From: Ichthyophis bannanicus
Taxonomy: Eukaryota; Chordata; Amphibia; Gymnophiona; Ichthyophiidae
DNA: 64,000 bases
Reading direction: 5' to 3'
Assembly (NCBI GenBank): GCA_033557465.1
Contig: CM066033.1
Location: 1,308,355,519-1,308,419,518, forward strand
Below are positions 1 through 8,878 of the stretch, in pieces; within the stretch, counting starts at the first letter, position 1; every line of letters starts with the position of its first letter. The translations under genes and the position numbers were made by a program. A model generated the notes under the pieces. The model searched no databases and had not been told where the DNA came from. It saw only the letters and a program-made list of their open reading frames with translations.

Positions 1-407
1 ATACTCTTTTACAGGGAAGCTGTAAAACTAGAGGGCATAACATGAAGCTGCAAGAGGATAAATTGGAAGGCAATGTCAGGAAATACTTTTTCACTGAAAG
101 AGTGGTAGATGTTTGAATGCCCTCCCAATAGAAGTGATGGGGGCAAATACAGTGACAGAATTCAAAATGGCATGGGGCAGACAGTGTGGATCCCTTTACA
201 GCAACAGGATAAAATCAAAATAAACTTAACTATCTAATTTCTCAACAAACAGGGGTGTCCTACACGGAGCGGTGGGTTCACCCCTAAACAAAGACATAGG
301 GAGGGATGACCTGCACGGAGCGGCAGGTGCACCTATTCTTGCCATCTTACTGGGAAGACTAGATGGACCATACTGGTCCTTATCTGCCGTCATTTACTAT
401 ATTACTA
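1..407 (+). mobile_element. CR1-type LINE, 3' end only
   Basis: The first 115 bases encode a worn C-terminal tail of a CR1-type polyprotein (KYFFTERVVD, GHNMKLQ), with clear counterparts in the CR1 fragment at 10169-11097. A 3' UTR follows and ends in the CR1-like tail around 364-407 (GACCATACTGG, then CTGCCGTCATTTACTA). The 5' part lies outside the window. It abuts, in opposite orientation, the CR1 fragment that begins at 408, so one element probably inserted into the other. The reading frame has stops and is not functional. Confidence 0.7.
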
Positions 408-2235
408 TGTTCCCCACTTCCTGAGGGGAGTCCACTCTGTTGCAAATTTTGGTGTCATCTGCAAAAACACAGACTTTTCCATTCAGCCCTTCGGCAATAT
501 CACTCACGAATATATTGAACAGTACCGGTCCCAAGACCAAACCTTGGGGCACACCGCTAATCACCTTCCTTTCATCCGAGTGAGTTCCGTTTACCGTCAC
601 TCTCTATTGTCTGTCAGTCAACCAATTTCTGATCCAGTTCACCATCTTGGGACCCATCCCCAAGCTGTTGAGTTTATTGATGAGCCTCCTATGAGGAACA
701 GTATCAAAGGCTTTGCAGAAATCTAGGTAGATCACATCCATTTCATGCCCTTGATCTAGTTCTCTGGTCACCAAGTCAAAGAACTCAATCAGATTCGTTT
801 GGCAAAATCATCTTTTAGTAAACCATGTTGCCTCGGATCATGCAACCTGTTGGTTTCGAGGAAGTTCACGATTCGCTCTTTCAGGAGTGCCTCCATTACT
901 TTTCTAGACACCGAGGTAAGGCTCACTGGCCCATAGTTTGTCATTTCTTCCCTATCACCACTTTTGTGGAGAGTTACCACATCAGCCCTTCTCCAGTCCT
1001 GTAGAACTTCTCCTGTTTCCAAGGATCTATTAAAAACATCCTTTAAAGGCCCTGCAAAACTTCTCTAAGCTCTTCAGTATCTTGGGGTGTATCCCATCTG
1101 GTCCAATAGACTTGTCCACTTTCAGTTTTGCAAGCTGTTCTAACACATCATCTTTTGTGAATGGTGTGGTATCTACTCCATTCCCATTTGTATATTTGTC
1201 AATCACAGGTGGTCCTTCTCCAGGATTTTCTCTCGTGAAAACAGAGCAGAAGTATTTGTTTAGCATTGTCGCTTTTTCAACGTCAGTTTCCACGAATCCG
1301 TTCCCAGCACTTTTGAGTCCTGCAATTCTACTTGATTTTCCTCCTCTCCCAAATATACCTGAGAAATGTTTTGTCACCACACTTCACATCTTTAGCCATC
1401 TTTTCTTCTGCCTTTGATTTTGCTATCCTTATTTCTCTTTTTGTCTCTTTTAGTTTGATCTTGTATTCTTTTCTGTGTTCCTCTGTTTGCGAGCTTCTGA
1501 ATTTTGTGAAAGCTGTGGGGTTTTTTGCCTTTATTTGTGCAGCCACTTCTTTGGAGAACCAAACAGGCTTACGTTTCCTCTTGTTTTTATTTACTTTCCT
1601 TACATATGTATCTGTTGCACCTTTTATTGCTTTTTGAGGTTAGCCCATTGCAATTCTACTTCCCTTAAATCCTCCCACCCTACCAACTCCTCCTTCAGGT
1701 ACTTGGCCATTTTACTGAAGTCAGCATTTTTGAAGTCTAAGACTTTGAGTTTGCTGTGATTGGATTCCACCTTGGCTTTTATCTCAAACCACAATGTGTG
1801 ATGATCACCTGGATATTCGACACGCTATCTCCGTTGGTGAGCATTAAATCCAGCATGGAGCTCTCCCTGGTCAGTTCCATCACCATTTGTTTATGTAATG
1901 CATCTTGGAAGGCATCTACAATTTTTTTACTTCTTTCCATATTTGCAGAAGGAACACGCCAATACACATCGGGTATATTAAAGTCATCCAATATGATCAC
2001 TTCCCCCTTCATGGCTATCTTTACAATATCAACAATCATCTTCTGTTTGGGTTGGAGGCCTGTAGACCACACCAGTATGGATGATATGTCATCTCCTCTT
2101 TCCAACACAATCCAGAGCGCTGCTTCTTTTCCCCACGTCCCCTGCATTTCAGCAGCTTTAAGATCGCTTTTGACATACAGGGGTACTCCTCCTTTTCTAT
2201 CCTCTCTATCTCTTCTAAATAGATTAGAGTATCCT
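408..2235 (-). pseudogene. CR1-type LINE ORF2 remnant (endonuclease to RT palm)
   Basis: Read on the minus strand, this is the second half of an AP-like endonuclease domain followed by a non-LTR reverse transcriptase, the enzyme that copies LINE RNA into a nicked target. Visible pieces in order: GDFN-like strand (VIILDDFNIPD, near 1980-2010), SMLDLMLTN, linker, RT entry (DKSIGPDGIHPKIL), catalytic strand YLDFCKAFDTVPH (near 720), SGVPQGLVLGPVLF, and FADDTK near 460-480, where the sequence stops. At least four frameshifts or stops separate these pieces, so it is dead. Its 5' side is cut at about 2235, where it enters L2 sequence in the same orientation. This fits a 5'-truncated CR1 inserted into an older L2. 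The RT thumb and the 3' UTR are missing at 408. Confidence 0.8.
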
Positions 2236-2824
2236 TGGATGAAGGAGGTTGAGATGAGTTTGAGGAGGATTGGGGCGAGCACCACTCTCGTGATCTTGAA
2301 CCAGGTGGCAGGGCATGGGTCAAGAGATGATGTAGCATTTGTGCTGTGGATAATGTTTTCCTGCGGAGAGTGGGCTGAAGGAATGCAGTAGTGCACTATC
2401 ACAATATAGGTCACTGGGTTTGCTAGAGGTTGGAGGAGGAGGTGAGGTATATGATGGCATTTGGTATTTTGATTGCAGAAAATCAGCAAATTCATGTGCT
2501 TCAATGGTGTTTTTGTTGAGAGTTTGGCTGCTGTCTCTTGTTAGCCTGTTGACTATCTCATACAACTCTCTAGGTTTGTTTATTGCTTTCATTATTGATT
2601 TGGTGTGGTGGTCTCTTTTGGCTTTATTGGTTTTGGAATGATATGTTTGTAGGGTGAGTAAATAGAGACTCTGATTGATCGTTCAGTGTGATTCTGCATC
2701 TGTGTTCCAGTTTCCGAAGTTTCCTCTTTAATTCTTTGAGATCTGGCGTGTACCAGGGGCTGTGGATGTGGTGTTGTGGATTCACATTTCTATTGGGAGG
2801 GGCTGAGGCAAAGGCTTCAATAGT
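2236..2824 (-). pseudogene. L2-type LINE, linker between endonuclease and RT (part 2 of a split copy)
   Basis: The minus strand encodes the linker and RT entry of an L2-type LINE: WYTPDLKELKRKLRKLEH (near 2700-2760), INKPRELYEIVNRLT, EFADFLQSKY and LDPCPATWFK...ILLKLI, which leads into the RT fingers. Frameshifts separate these blocks. The same element continues at 4795-5841: removing the plus-strand LINE between them joins KWIN (at 4800) to TIEAFASA (at about 2820) in frame. The left end is cut by the CR1 at about 2235. Confidence 0.7.
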
Positions 2825-2828
2825 ATTT

Positions 2829-4580
2829 CCTTCCTCCCTCTCGGCTCCCCCTGACCCCTCAGCACTTGCCTCCTTTTTCATTGCCAAGGTTCATAATCTT
2901 CGTCAGTCCTTTTCCTCACGTCCTACACCTCTTTCCCCCCCTCCTATAGTCCCCCCCTGTTCTTCCTCCCCTACCTCCCCCTCCCCTGTCTTGTCCCATT
3001 CCTGGTCCTCTTTTGAGCCAATTTCCTCAGCTGTACTACACGAAACTTTTCTCTCCATCCGTAAGACAACCTGTTCTGCAGACCCTATTCCTTCACACTG
3101 GCTACTGGATCCCTCCTTACTCCTCTCTCCTTTCATACTTATCCTCTTCAACTCAAGCCTATCTTCTGGTATTTTTCCAACCCCTTGGAAGCACGCTGTT
3201 GTTCGGCCCATCCAGAAATCACATACTTCTGACCCCACTATTCTCTCCAACTGGCGCCCTATTTCCAATCTTTGTTTTCTCTCAAAGCTTCTTGAAAAAC
3301 TTGTCTTTCTCCAACTCTCCTCCCACCTAGAATCCTCTCTTTTCTTACACCCTCGACAATCTGGTTTCCGTTCTGGTCACAGCACCGAATCTATTCTTCT
3401 CTCCCTCCTTAATGAACTTCACCATGCGCACGATCACGGACTTGTCTCCCTTGTTGTTTCCCTCGATCTTTCTGCAGCTTTTGACTTGGTAGATCATCGC
3501 ACTCTTCTTACACGGCTTCACGACGCTGGTGTCTTTGGTGTAGTTCTTCAATGGTTTCACTCTTTTCTCTACAATCACTCTTTTACTGTTGTATCAGGGT
3601 CCTCCACATCTGCCCCAACCCCTCTCTCTTGCGGTGTGCCCCAGGGTTCTGTCCTCGCACCTCTTCTTTTCAACGTCTTTTTGGCCCCCCTTGCACTTCT
3701 TGTTCAGCAATTCGCCATCTCCGCATACTATTACGCCGACGATCTCCTCTTCATACTTCATACTGACTCTCTTAACCCAGACATCTCGCCCCTCATTCAC
3801 TGTCTCGCTGCTGTTGCCTCTTGGTTCTCTTCTAACTATCTCCACGTTAACCCTTCTAAGTCATTCGCCACATGGATTACACTAGGAAGCGCCCCACCCA
3901 CCTGCGCTCCAATCTTTTCCACCCAATCGGTCCCTCTGGTTTCTTCCTTTCGCTATCTCGGTGTGGTTCTTGACTCCTCTCTATCCTTTCGGGAGCACAT
4001 CTCCTCAGTAGTTCAGCGGTCTTTTTTCTCACTCAAACAACTACGAGCTGTCCGCCCTTTCCTTTCTTCTTCTGCTTTGGCCACGCTACTACTTTCCTTA
4101 GTTATATCCAAGCTTGATTACTGCAATGTCGTCCTGGCCGGTCTCCCAAAGTCTCAAATCGCTCGCATCCAACGTGTTCAGAACACCGCAGTCCGCCTCT
4201 TAACTCACGCTTCCCGATTCGATCATGTCACTCCTCTCCTTTTACAACAACACTGGTTACCGGTACCCTTTCGCATTCACTACAAGATTCTAATTTTTGT
4301 TCATAGGGCCCTCTTCACAAGTATTCCTCTCTATCTTGCAGACCAGGTTCACTTTCACACTCCTTACTGTTCCCTTCGTTCTATTCACCTCAATCGTATG
4401 TTCCTTCCCCCTCCTGCACAAGCCCACCTGGAATCCACCCGTTCCTCGGCCTTCTATTTCTTGGGTCCCCGACTTTGGAATTCACTCCCTCTTTCCCTCC
4501 GTACTGAAACTTCCTTCCACCATTTCAAAGCAAAGTTAAAAACCCATCTATTCACCACGGCATTCAACCTTCCCCCATAG
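2829..4580 (+). CDS. L2/CR1-group LINE reverse transcriptase (5' partial, open)
   Basis: An uninterrupted frame of about 583 codons encodes a non-LTR reverse transcriptase and its C-terminal region. In order: DPIPSHWL entry motif, LSNWRPISNLCFLSKLLEK, HPRQSGFRSGHST, catalytic strand SLDLSAAFDLVDH, CGVPQGSVLAPLLFNVF, and the active-site box YYADDLLF. These are followed by FRYLGVVLDSSLSF, SKLDYCNVVLAGLP, the L2-like LLLQQHWLPVPFRIHYKI block and RLWNSLPLSLR near the stop. The three catalytic aspartates are present and there is no internal stop, which suggests a fairly recent insertion. The 5' edge is a truncation point and not a start codon; the open frame runs upstream into the host L2 only by chance. 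Classification within the L2/CR1 group is by eye. Confidence 0.85.
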   Translation, partial: PSSLSAPPDPSALASFFIAKVHNLRQSFSSRPTPLSPPPIVPPCSSSPTSPSPVLSHSWSSFEPISSAVLHETFLSIRKTTCSADPIPSHWLLDPSLLLSPFILILFNSSLSSGIFPTPWKHAVVRPIQKSHTSDPTILSNWRPISNLCFLSKLLEKLVFLQLSSHLESSLFLHPRQSGFRSGHSTESILLSLLNELHHAHDHGLVSLVVSLDLSAAFDLVDHRTLLTRLHDAGVFGVVLQWFHSFLYNHSFTVVSGSSTSAPTPLSCGVPQGSVLAPLLFNVFLAPLALLVQQFAISAYYYADDLLFILHTDSLNPDISPLIHCLAAVASWFSSNYLHVNPSKSFATWITLGSAPPTCAPIFSTQSVPLVSSFRYLGVVLDSSLSFREHISSVVQRSFFSLKQLRAVRPFLSSSALATLLLSLVISKLDYCNVVLAGLPKSQIARIQRVQNTAVRLLTHASRFDHVTPLLLQQHWLPVPFRIHYKILIFVHRALFTSIPLYLADQVHFHTPYCSLRSIHLNRMFLPPPAQAHLESTRSSAFYFLGPRLWNSLPLSLRTETSFHHFKAKLKTHLFTTAFNLPP

Positions 4581-4794
4581 TCTGCCCTTCGTTTGTCTGT
4601 CTCTCTTGCTCTCCTCCTGTCCCACCCTTGTAGTCATGTCCTTGTTTTATTCTTGTTTCTGCCTTCTTTCCTCTTTACTATTTTAATAGTGGCGTTCCTT
4701 TCCTGTTTTCCGCAGCCATGTAATTTTAATTGTAAACCACCCAGACACCTTTTTTGGTATGGGTGGTATATCAAATTTTAAATAAACATAAACA
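2829..4794 (+). mobile_element. 5'-truncated L2-type LINE inserted into an older L2
   Basis: This is a plus-strand insert with a coding part (to 4580) and a 3' UTR ending in a short stem-loop (CCACCCA ... TGGGTGG, about 4737-4768) and an AAATAAACATAAACA tail. It interrupts a minus-strand L2 precisely: the five bases TATTT occur on both sides (2824-2828 and 4795-4799) and look like a short target duplication. It carries no endonuclease, so it could not move by itself in this form. Confidence 0.8.
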
Positions 4795-5841
4795 TATTTA
4801 TCCATTTTTCTGCTGAGAGGTGAAGGTCCAGGGGTTCATCTTCAAAAGAAGGGAGAGTTGTGTCTATGAAGGCTTGTTTGTCGAGTGCTTTGACGTGGTG
4901 GTGATAGATGGTGTGGTCAGCATTTGTTTTAGGAAACGAATGTGCTGTGATCCGACCAACGGACATCAGTGAGCAGAGGGATGGGGATGAGAGTTATCAA
5001 GGAGTTGGTTTTGGATCAATATGAGATCTAGAATCTTTCCTTTGTTGTGTATTAGTGCTTGCATCAGTTGGGAGAATTGGAGATGTTTCATGGCTTCCAA
5101 AAAGGAAGTGGATTGGCTGAATGGGATGGATGATAGATTCAGGTCACCCATTATTGTGAGTTAGTTAGATGGGTGGACTTGGCTACTTGCTTATTCAAGG
5201 ATGGTTGCTAACTCGTCAGTCTTGACTGTGGGGGCTTGATAGGCGAGACACAGGAATATCTGTTTATTTGAAACTAATAGTAGGTCCAGACCATCTTTGG
5301 TGATGAATTCTGAATGCTTGAAATGTAGGTTGCTTCTTGCCAGGATGCAGATGCCACCGCCTCTGCGGCCAGAATGAGAGCAATTGAAAATGTCATATCC
5401 TGGCGGTTTGAGCTAGTTGATTAGAACAGTATCTGAGTTGGTGAACCAGGATTCTGTTATGCAAAGGATGTCCAGGATATTATCCAAGATGTAGTTGTTT
5501 AATAACTGCATCTTGTTTCTTGCAGAGCCTGAGTTTATTAGAGTGCATTTAAGGAAGGCTGTGGGTTTTGATTGATTGATGTGTTTCAGGTTGTTTTATT
5601 CCCGAGGTGAGATATGAACCAGCCTGGTATAGTTCCTTTGGCGAGGCTTTTGTGTAACGGTTTTACTGTAGATTGGGTTGTGTCCATGGGTAACTGGGAT
5701 AGTATTGTAGTTTGCGGTGAGGCAAAGGGTTTTCCTTACTAGTGTGGCTAGAGTAAGGAGGCAGATAGTGAGAAGGAAGATTCTCCGAGGACCAGGCATT
5801 GTGTTATTGTAGAGAAGGTAGCTAGTTGTATACTCACTCAC
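4795..5841 (-). pseudogene. L2-type LINE, N-terminal segment and endonuclease (part 1 of a split copy)
   Basis: The minus strand encodes the start of an L2-type LINE protein. A likely ATG lies near 5799, followed by a hydrophobic stretch (RRIFLLTICLLTLATL) and a basic spacer. A TAA at 5596-5598 interrupts the frame, which then continues into the endonuclease: LINSGSARNKMQLLNNYI, LDILCITESWF, CSHSGRRGGGICILARS and MGDLNLSS (near 5140). The C-terminal part ends at LHLSAEKWIN (4800), where the plus-strand LINE was inserted. Further stops near 5190 and 4966 make it a pseudogene. The downstream part of this copy is at 2236-2824. The hydrophobic leader is in the same frame as the endonuclease, so it probably belongs to the same protein. 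Confidence 0.7.
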
Positions 5842-6092
5842 CTCTGTGTAGGGTGATTTGGATCCAGCGTTTGTTTTGAGCCGCTGTGAGGTTAACTGCC
5901 ACTGGTATTGATGGTTGTAGGGCCCTGTCCTGTGTTTCTGAGCCTTGTCCGGTAAGGAATTCCTTGTTCCTATTGTTATAGTTGATTCTGAGTGGTTTCA
6001 GTTGGTCCTAGTTTAGTACCTCACTTCGTGCCTCGCCTAAGGACCCTCTGGCGAGGCCCTCAGACATAAGCCCGCCAGATGCGGGCACGCTC

Positions 6093-6370
6093 GATGGCGC
6101 TTTAATTTTAAACTGCTGTCCGGGGCACTGACTGGCCTTGTGCTGGGGAGCAGTTGTGCTTCCCACTCCATTGTCTGATGCCGATCGGGACTGTGCTGGG
6201 GTGATGGCTCCCTTTCTTCTTCGTGCCCAATGGCGCTTTAATTTTAAACTGCTGTCCGGGGCCCAGATTGGCCTTGTGCTGGGGAGTGGGGAGATGTGCT
6301 TTCCGCTCCTTTGCCCGATCAGATCGGGGCTGTGCTGGGGTGATGGCTCCCTTTCCTCTTCGCACCCGAT
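6093..6370 (-). repeat. Tandem 136-139 bp monomers, likely L2 5' UTR promoter units
   Basis: Two GC-rich units begin at ATGGCG at 6094 and 6230, and a third is cut off just after ATGGCG at 6369. Each holds GCGCTTTAATTTTAAACTGC, a GGCCTTGTGCTGGGGAG block and CTGTGCTGGGGTGATGGCTC. They sit upstream of the minus-strand L2 ORF start (5799-5841), which is where LINE promoter monomers are expected. Confidence 0.6.
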
Positions 6371-6394
6371 GGCGAAGAACATCAACAACCATAA

Positions 6395-6795
6395 ATTAAT
6401 TCCTTCGCAGGTTGAAAACTCACCTTTTCACTGAACATTTTTGGCTCCAATACCTAGCTGCACTACCTGACTGTAACATAGATAAACCTTTATACTCCTT
6501 ACATTCTGTCATCACCCTAATAGATATTAACCCACCACTCTGCCTCATCCCCTGTCCTCATCTCTTAAACTCCTACCTTTCCTTCCGTAAACTACATTAC
6601 TACCTCAAACTATGCTCTCATGTGATTATAGTTATACCATTACTAGCTTTACTAGCTACTGTTCACACGTTGTTATGTTACACTGTTGGTCAAGTTCCTA
6701 CAAAGTTATATGTAAACCATTAAAGATATGTTACCTGTATACCTCTGTGACTTGTAGATACAGCAGTATAGAAAAGTTGCTAAATAAATAAGTAG
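6395..6795 (+). mobile_element. L2-like LINE 3' end fragment
   Basis: Begins with the L2 C-terminal motif RLKTHLFTEHFW and runs into a 3' UTR ending GTAAACCAT ... CAGCAGTATAG ... TAAATAAATAAG. It is a 5'-truncated copy whose remaining coding part is only a few codons. Confidence 0.55.
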
Positions 6796-6796
6796 C

Positions 6797-6885
6797 ACTA
6801 CAAGGCACATGTAGTGCTGTAGAGATATATGTAAAAGACTGTCCCTGCTCATCGGAGCTTACAATCTAGTCAAGACAGACAACTC
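6797..6885 (+). repeat. Short interspersed repeat of unknown class
   Basis: A block with GCACTACAAGGCACATGTAGTG, GAGACTGTCCCTGCTCATC-like text and TTACAATCTAGTCAAGA recurs at 46741-46830, and in reverse orientation near 46925-47010. Three copies in the window show it is a dispersed repeat; no coding capacity is visible. The following 400 bases (6886-7289) hold nothing I recognise. Confidence 0.45.
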
Positions 6886-7289
6886 AACAGCTTCAGGGAC
6901 AAGGATATATCTAGTAAACACACAGTTGGAGAGCAGGAAACTAAACAGATAGTCCTGCTAGACCAGTCCACTTGTCTCGACTGGTCTAGTGGGACGATAT
7001 GGAATACATATGACAAGTCACTGATGAGAATTCATTTCTGTGGCTCGGTAAGCCATAAGAACCACCTCTAATTCTGATGTGTGTAATTTGTAATTGGATA
7101 CACAAAAATTATTATGTGAGAGCCAGCCAGAATAATGGTATTAATAAGGTATTGTAGGTGGTAAGCATCTGCAATAGAGACACAAATGAATGCTAGAGGA
7201 ATTGTGATATGGGCCTACTAATTTACTAATTCAGTTCACAACTTTTCGGTACTAGTGCAAGGCAAGTTACATTCATGTATACTAGGTAT

Positions 7290-7446
7290 TTCCCTGTCCA
7301 AAGAGGGAGAAGGCTTACAATCTACGTTTCTACCTGAGGCAACTGAGGGTTAAGCAACTTGTCCAAGGTCACAATAAGTATCAATGGGATCTGAACCCTC
7401 GCTTCCCTGGTTTTCAGCTGCTGCTCTAACCACTAAACTACTCTGC
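7290..7446 (-). mobile_element. tRNA-derived SINE (CORE/MIR-like)
   Basis: On the minus strand a pol III A box (TAGTTTAGTGG, near 7433-7443) and a B box (GGTTCAGATCC, near 7385-7395) precede a MIR/CORE-like body (GACCTTGGACAAGTTGCTTA, CCTCAGTTGCCTC). The spacing matches a tRNA-headed SINE. The copy is diverged. Confidence 0.7.
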
Positions 7447-7450
7447 ATCA

Positions 7451-7693
7451 GTGCAAGTATCAGTTCTGGACATTCACACTGGATATCGTCTTGCTGCACC
7501 ACATGCACTTTATAAAGCTGCTGAGTGCTTTCTTGTGGGATGTATCATTGAAAAAGATGGCCAAGGTGAAATCAAATGGCTTGATTTTGGGTCAAAAAGG
7601 TACAGCCGAGTTACTAAGGAAAATGGAAAAACAAACAGTAGCAAGGTGAGCACAAGAACAGAAGGGAATTTCAAAAATGCTTGCAAACCCTAA
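7451..7693 (+). CDS. Unrecognised exon-like ORF
   Basis: An open frame with protein-like composition (VLDIHTGYRLAAPHALYK, then GEIKWLDFGSKRYSRV) follows a possible acceptor (CTCTGCATCAG, ending near 7450). It reaches a good donor AGCAAG|GTGAGC at about 7649/7650; the frame past that point (to 7693) is probably intronic. I do not recognise the family. It could be an internal host exon on the plus strand, opposite to the other two exon candidates, or a fragment of an unknown transposon protein. A SINE ends directly upstream and an L2 3' tail begins roughly 200 bases downstream. Confidence 0.3.
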   Translation: MQVSVLDIHTGYRLAAPHALYKAAECFLVGCIIEKDGQGEIKWLDFGSKRYSRVTKENGKTNSSKVSTRTEGNFKNACKP

Positions 7694-7859
7694 CCAAGGA
7701 AAACTTATCGGAGGATGAGGCAGCCACACAGGAGAAAAAATAAATAATTATCAAGAATCACACAAAGAGACACAGGTTAACAACCATACTACTACACTAC
7801 ATAACACTTAACAAATAACAAATAACATAACCACACAATACTTAACCACACCACTCATA

Positions 7860-8145
7860 CATACAGATAACTGTGATCTGTCACATTTAAAATAATTTAT
7901 GCATCACAATTGATCTATGATATAATTTGTAAATACCTACAATGTAAATATGTTCTAATAGTTTACTGTTCAAACCTTATATTGTTACTTGTAAATAGTT
8001 CCACCTGTTCTATGTAAAATGACTAGGTATGCTATTTCACATACCATATAACTTACTGTTCATTGTAAACCGCACTTGATACTTGGGAAAGAGCAGTATA
8101 GAAATAATTGTTAAATAAATAAATAAAATAAATAAATAAGAAATT
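7860..8145 (+). mobile_element. L2-like LINE 3' UTR tail
   Basis: Ends with GTAAACCGCACTTG ... GAGCAGTATAG followed by TTAAATAAATAAATAAA, the same tail design as the other L2 ends in this window. No coding part remains. The sequence between it and DIRS-A (8146-8345) holds nothing I can identify. Confidence 0.5.
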
Positions 8146-8345
8146 ACTACGTTTCATCATGATGGAAATTTGTCTATCAGGCTCTGCAAAAAATAGTGAC
8201 AACTAAATATAGGGACTATTGTACATATGCAGTAAAATGTCAGACTTTACAGTTTCAAAACTAAAGGAGGAGCTTTCCTATGTTGGCTCCGTTGGATGAT
8301 GCCATTCATCTGTGAAAATATTCCATCGTGCTTGTCCTCTGAGAC

Positions 8346-8545
8346 AATGTAGTTACTCATCTATAACAGGTGTTCTTCAGGGACAGCAGGAATCAGTCCT
8401 CACATATCGGCGATGTCGGCGACGATGGAGCTCACACGGAGCATTTCCCCAGCTTTCAAAGAAAGCCTTTGGGAATGCTACCACGCATGCGTGGTCCCCT
8501 TCCCACCCAAGGGTGCCATCTTGCTCAATCAGATGACATAGCTAG
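8346..8545 (+). repeat. DIRS-A left inverted terminal repeat
   Basis: Carries CAGTCCTCACATAT, the inner block CCAGCTTTCAAAGAAAGCC and CAAGGGTGCCATCTTG, each found in reverse complement at 14712-14869. The terminal TAGTTACTCA is mirrored in the ICR. Confidence 0.8.
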
Positions 8546-8600
8546 GACGGCAGTAAAAACTAAAACAAGGTAGGGAGGCAACTACCAGGGGAGGAGGGAG

Positions 8601-8700
8601 GGTTGTGAGGACTGATTCCTGCTGTCCCTGGAGAACACCAGTTACAGGTGAGTAACTACCTTTCTCCAAGAACAAGCAGGAAGTCAGTCCTCACATATGG
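8601..8700 (-). repeat. DIRS-A internal complementary region (ICR)
   Basis: GTGAGGACTGATTCCTGCTG ... GGTGAGTAACTAC is the reverse complement of the left end. It is followed without a gap by CTCCAAGAACAAGCAGGAAG ... CACATATG, the reverse complement of the right end. DIRS elements are thought to use this region to complete their ends on a circular intermediate. Confidence 0.75.
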
Positions 8701-8878
8701 GACTCCCTAGGCTCCAGGCTGCCGAGGACCGAACCAGGACAGCACCAATGACAACCAAGCGGTTAGCTGTGAGTTGAAGATGGTGAGTCCCCACTGAGAG
8801 ACTCTGCATGACCGTAGCGTCCAACGACACTATCACTCTGGTAGCCTGAACACAGAAGGGTCGGAGGGCAGGAGTTGC

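Noticed and set aside
1..2235. Twin-priming inversion of a single CR1
   Set aside because: In twin priming the inverted piece lies 5' of the tailed piece. Here the inverted piece lies beyond the 3' tail (after 407), so two separate insertions are more likely.
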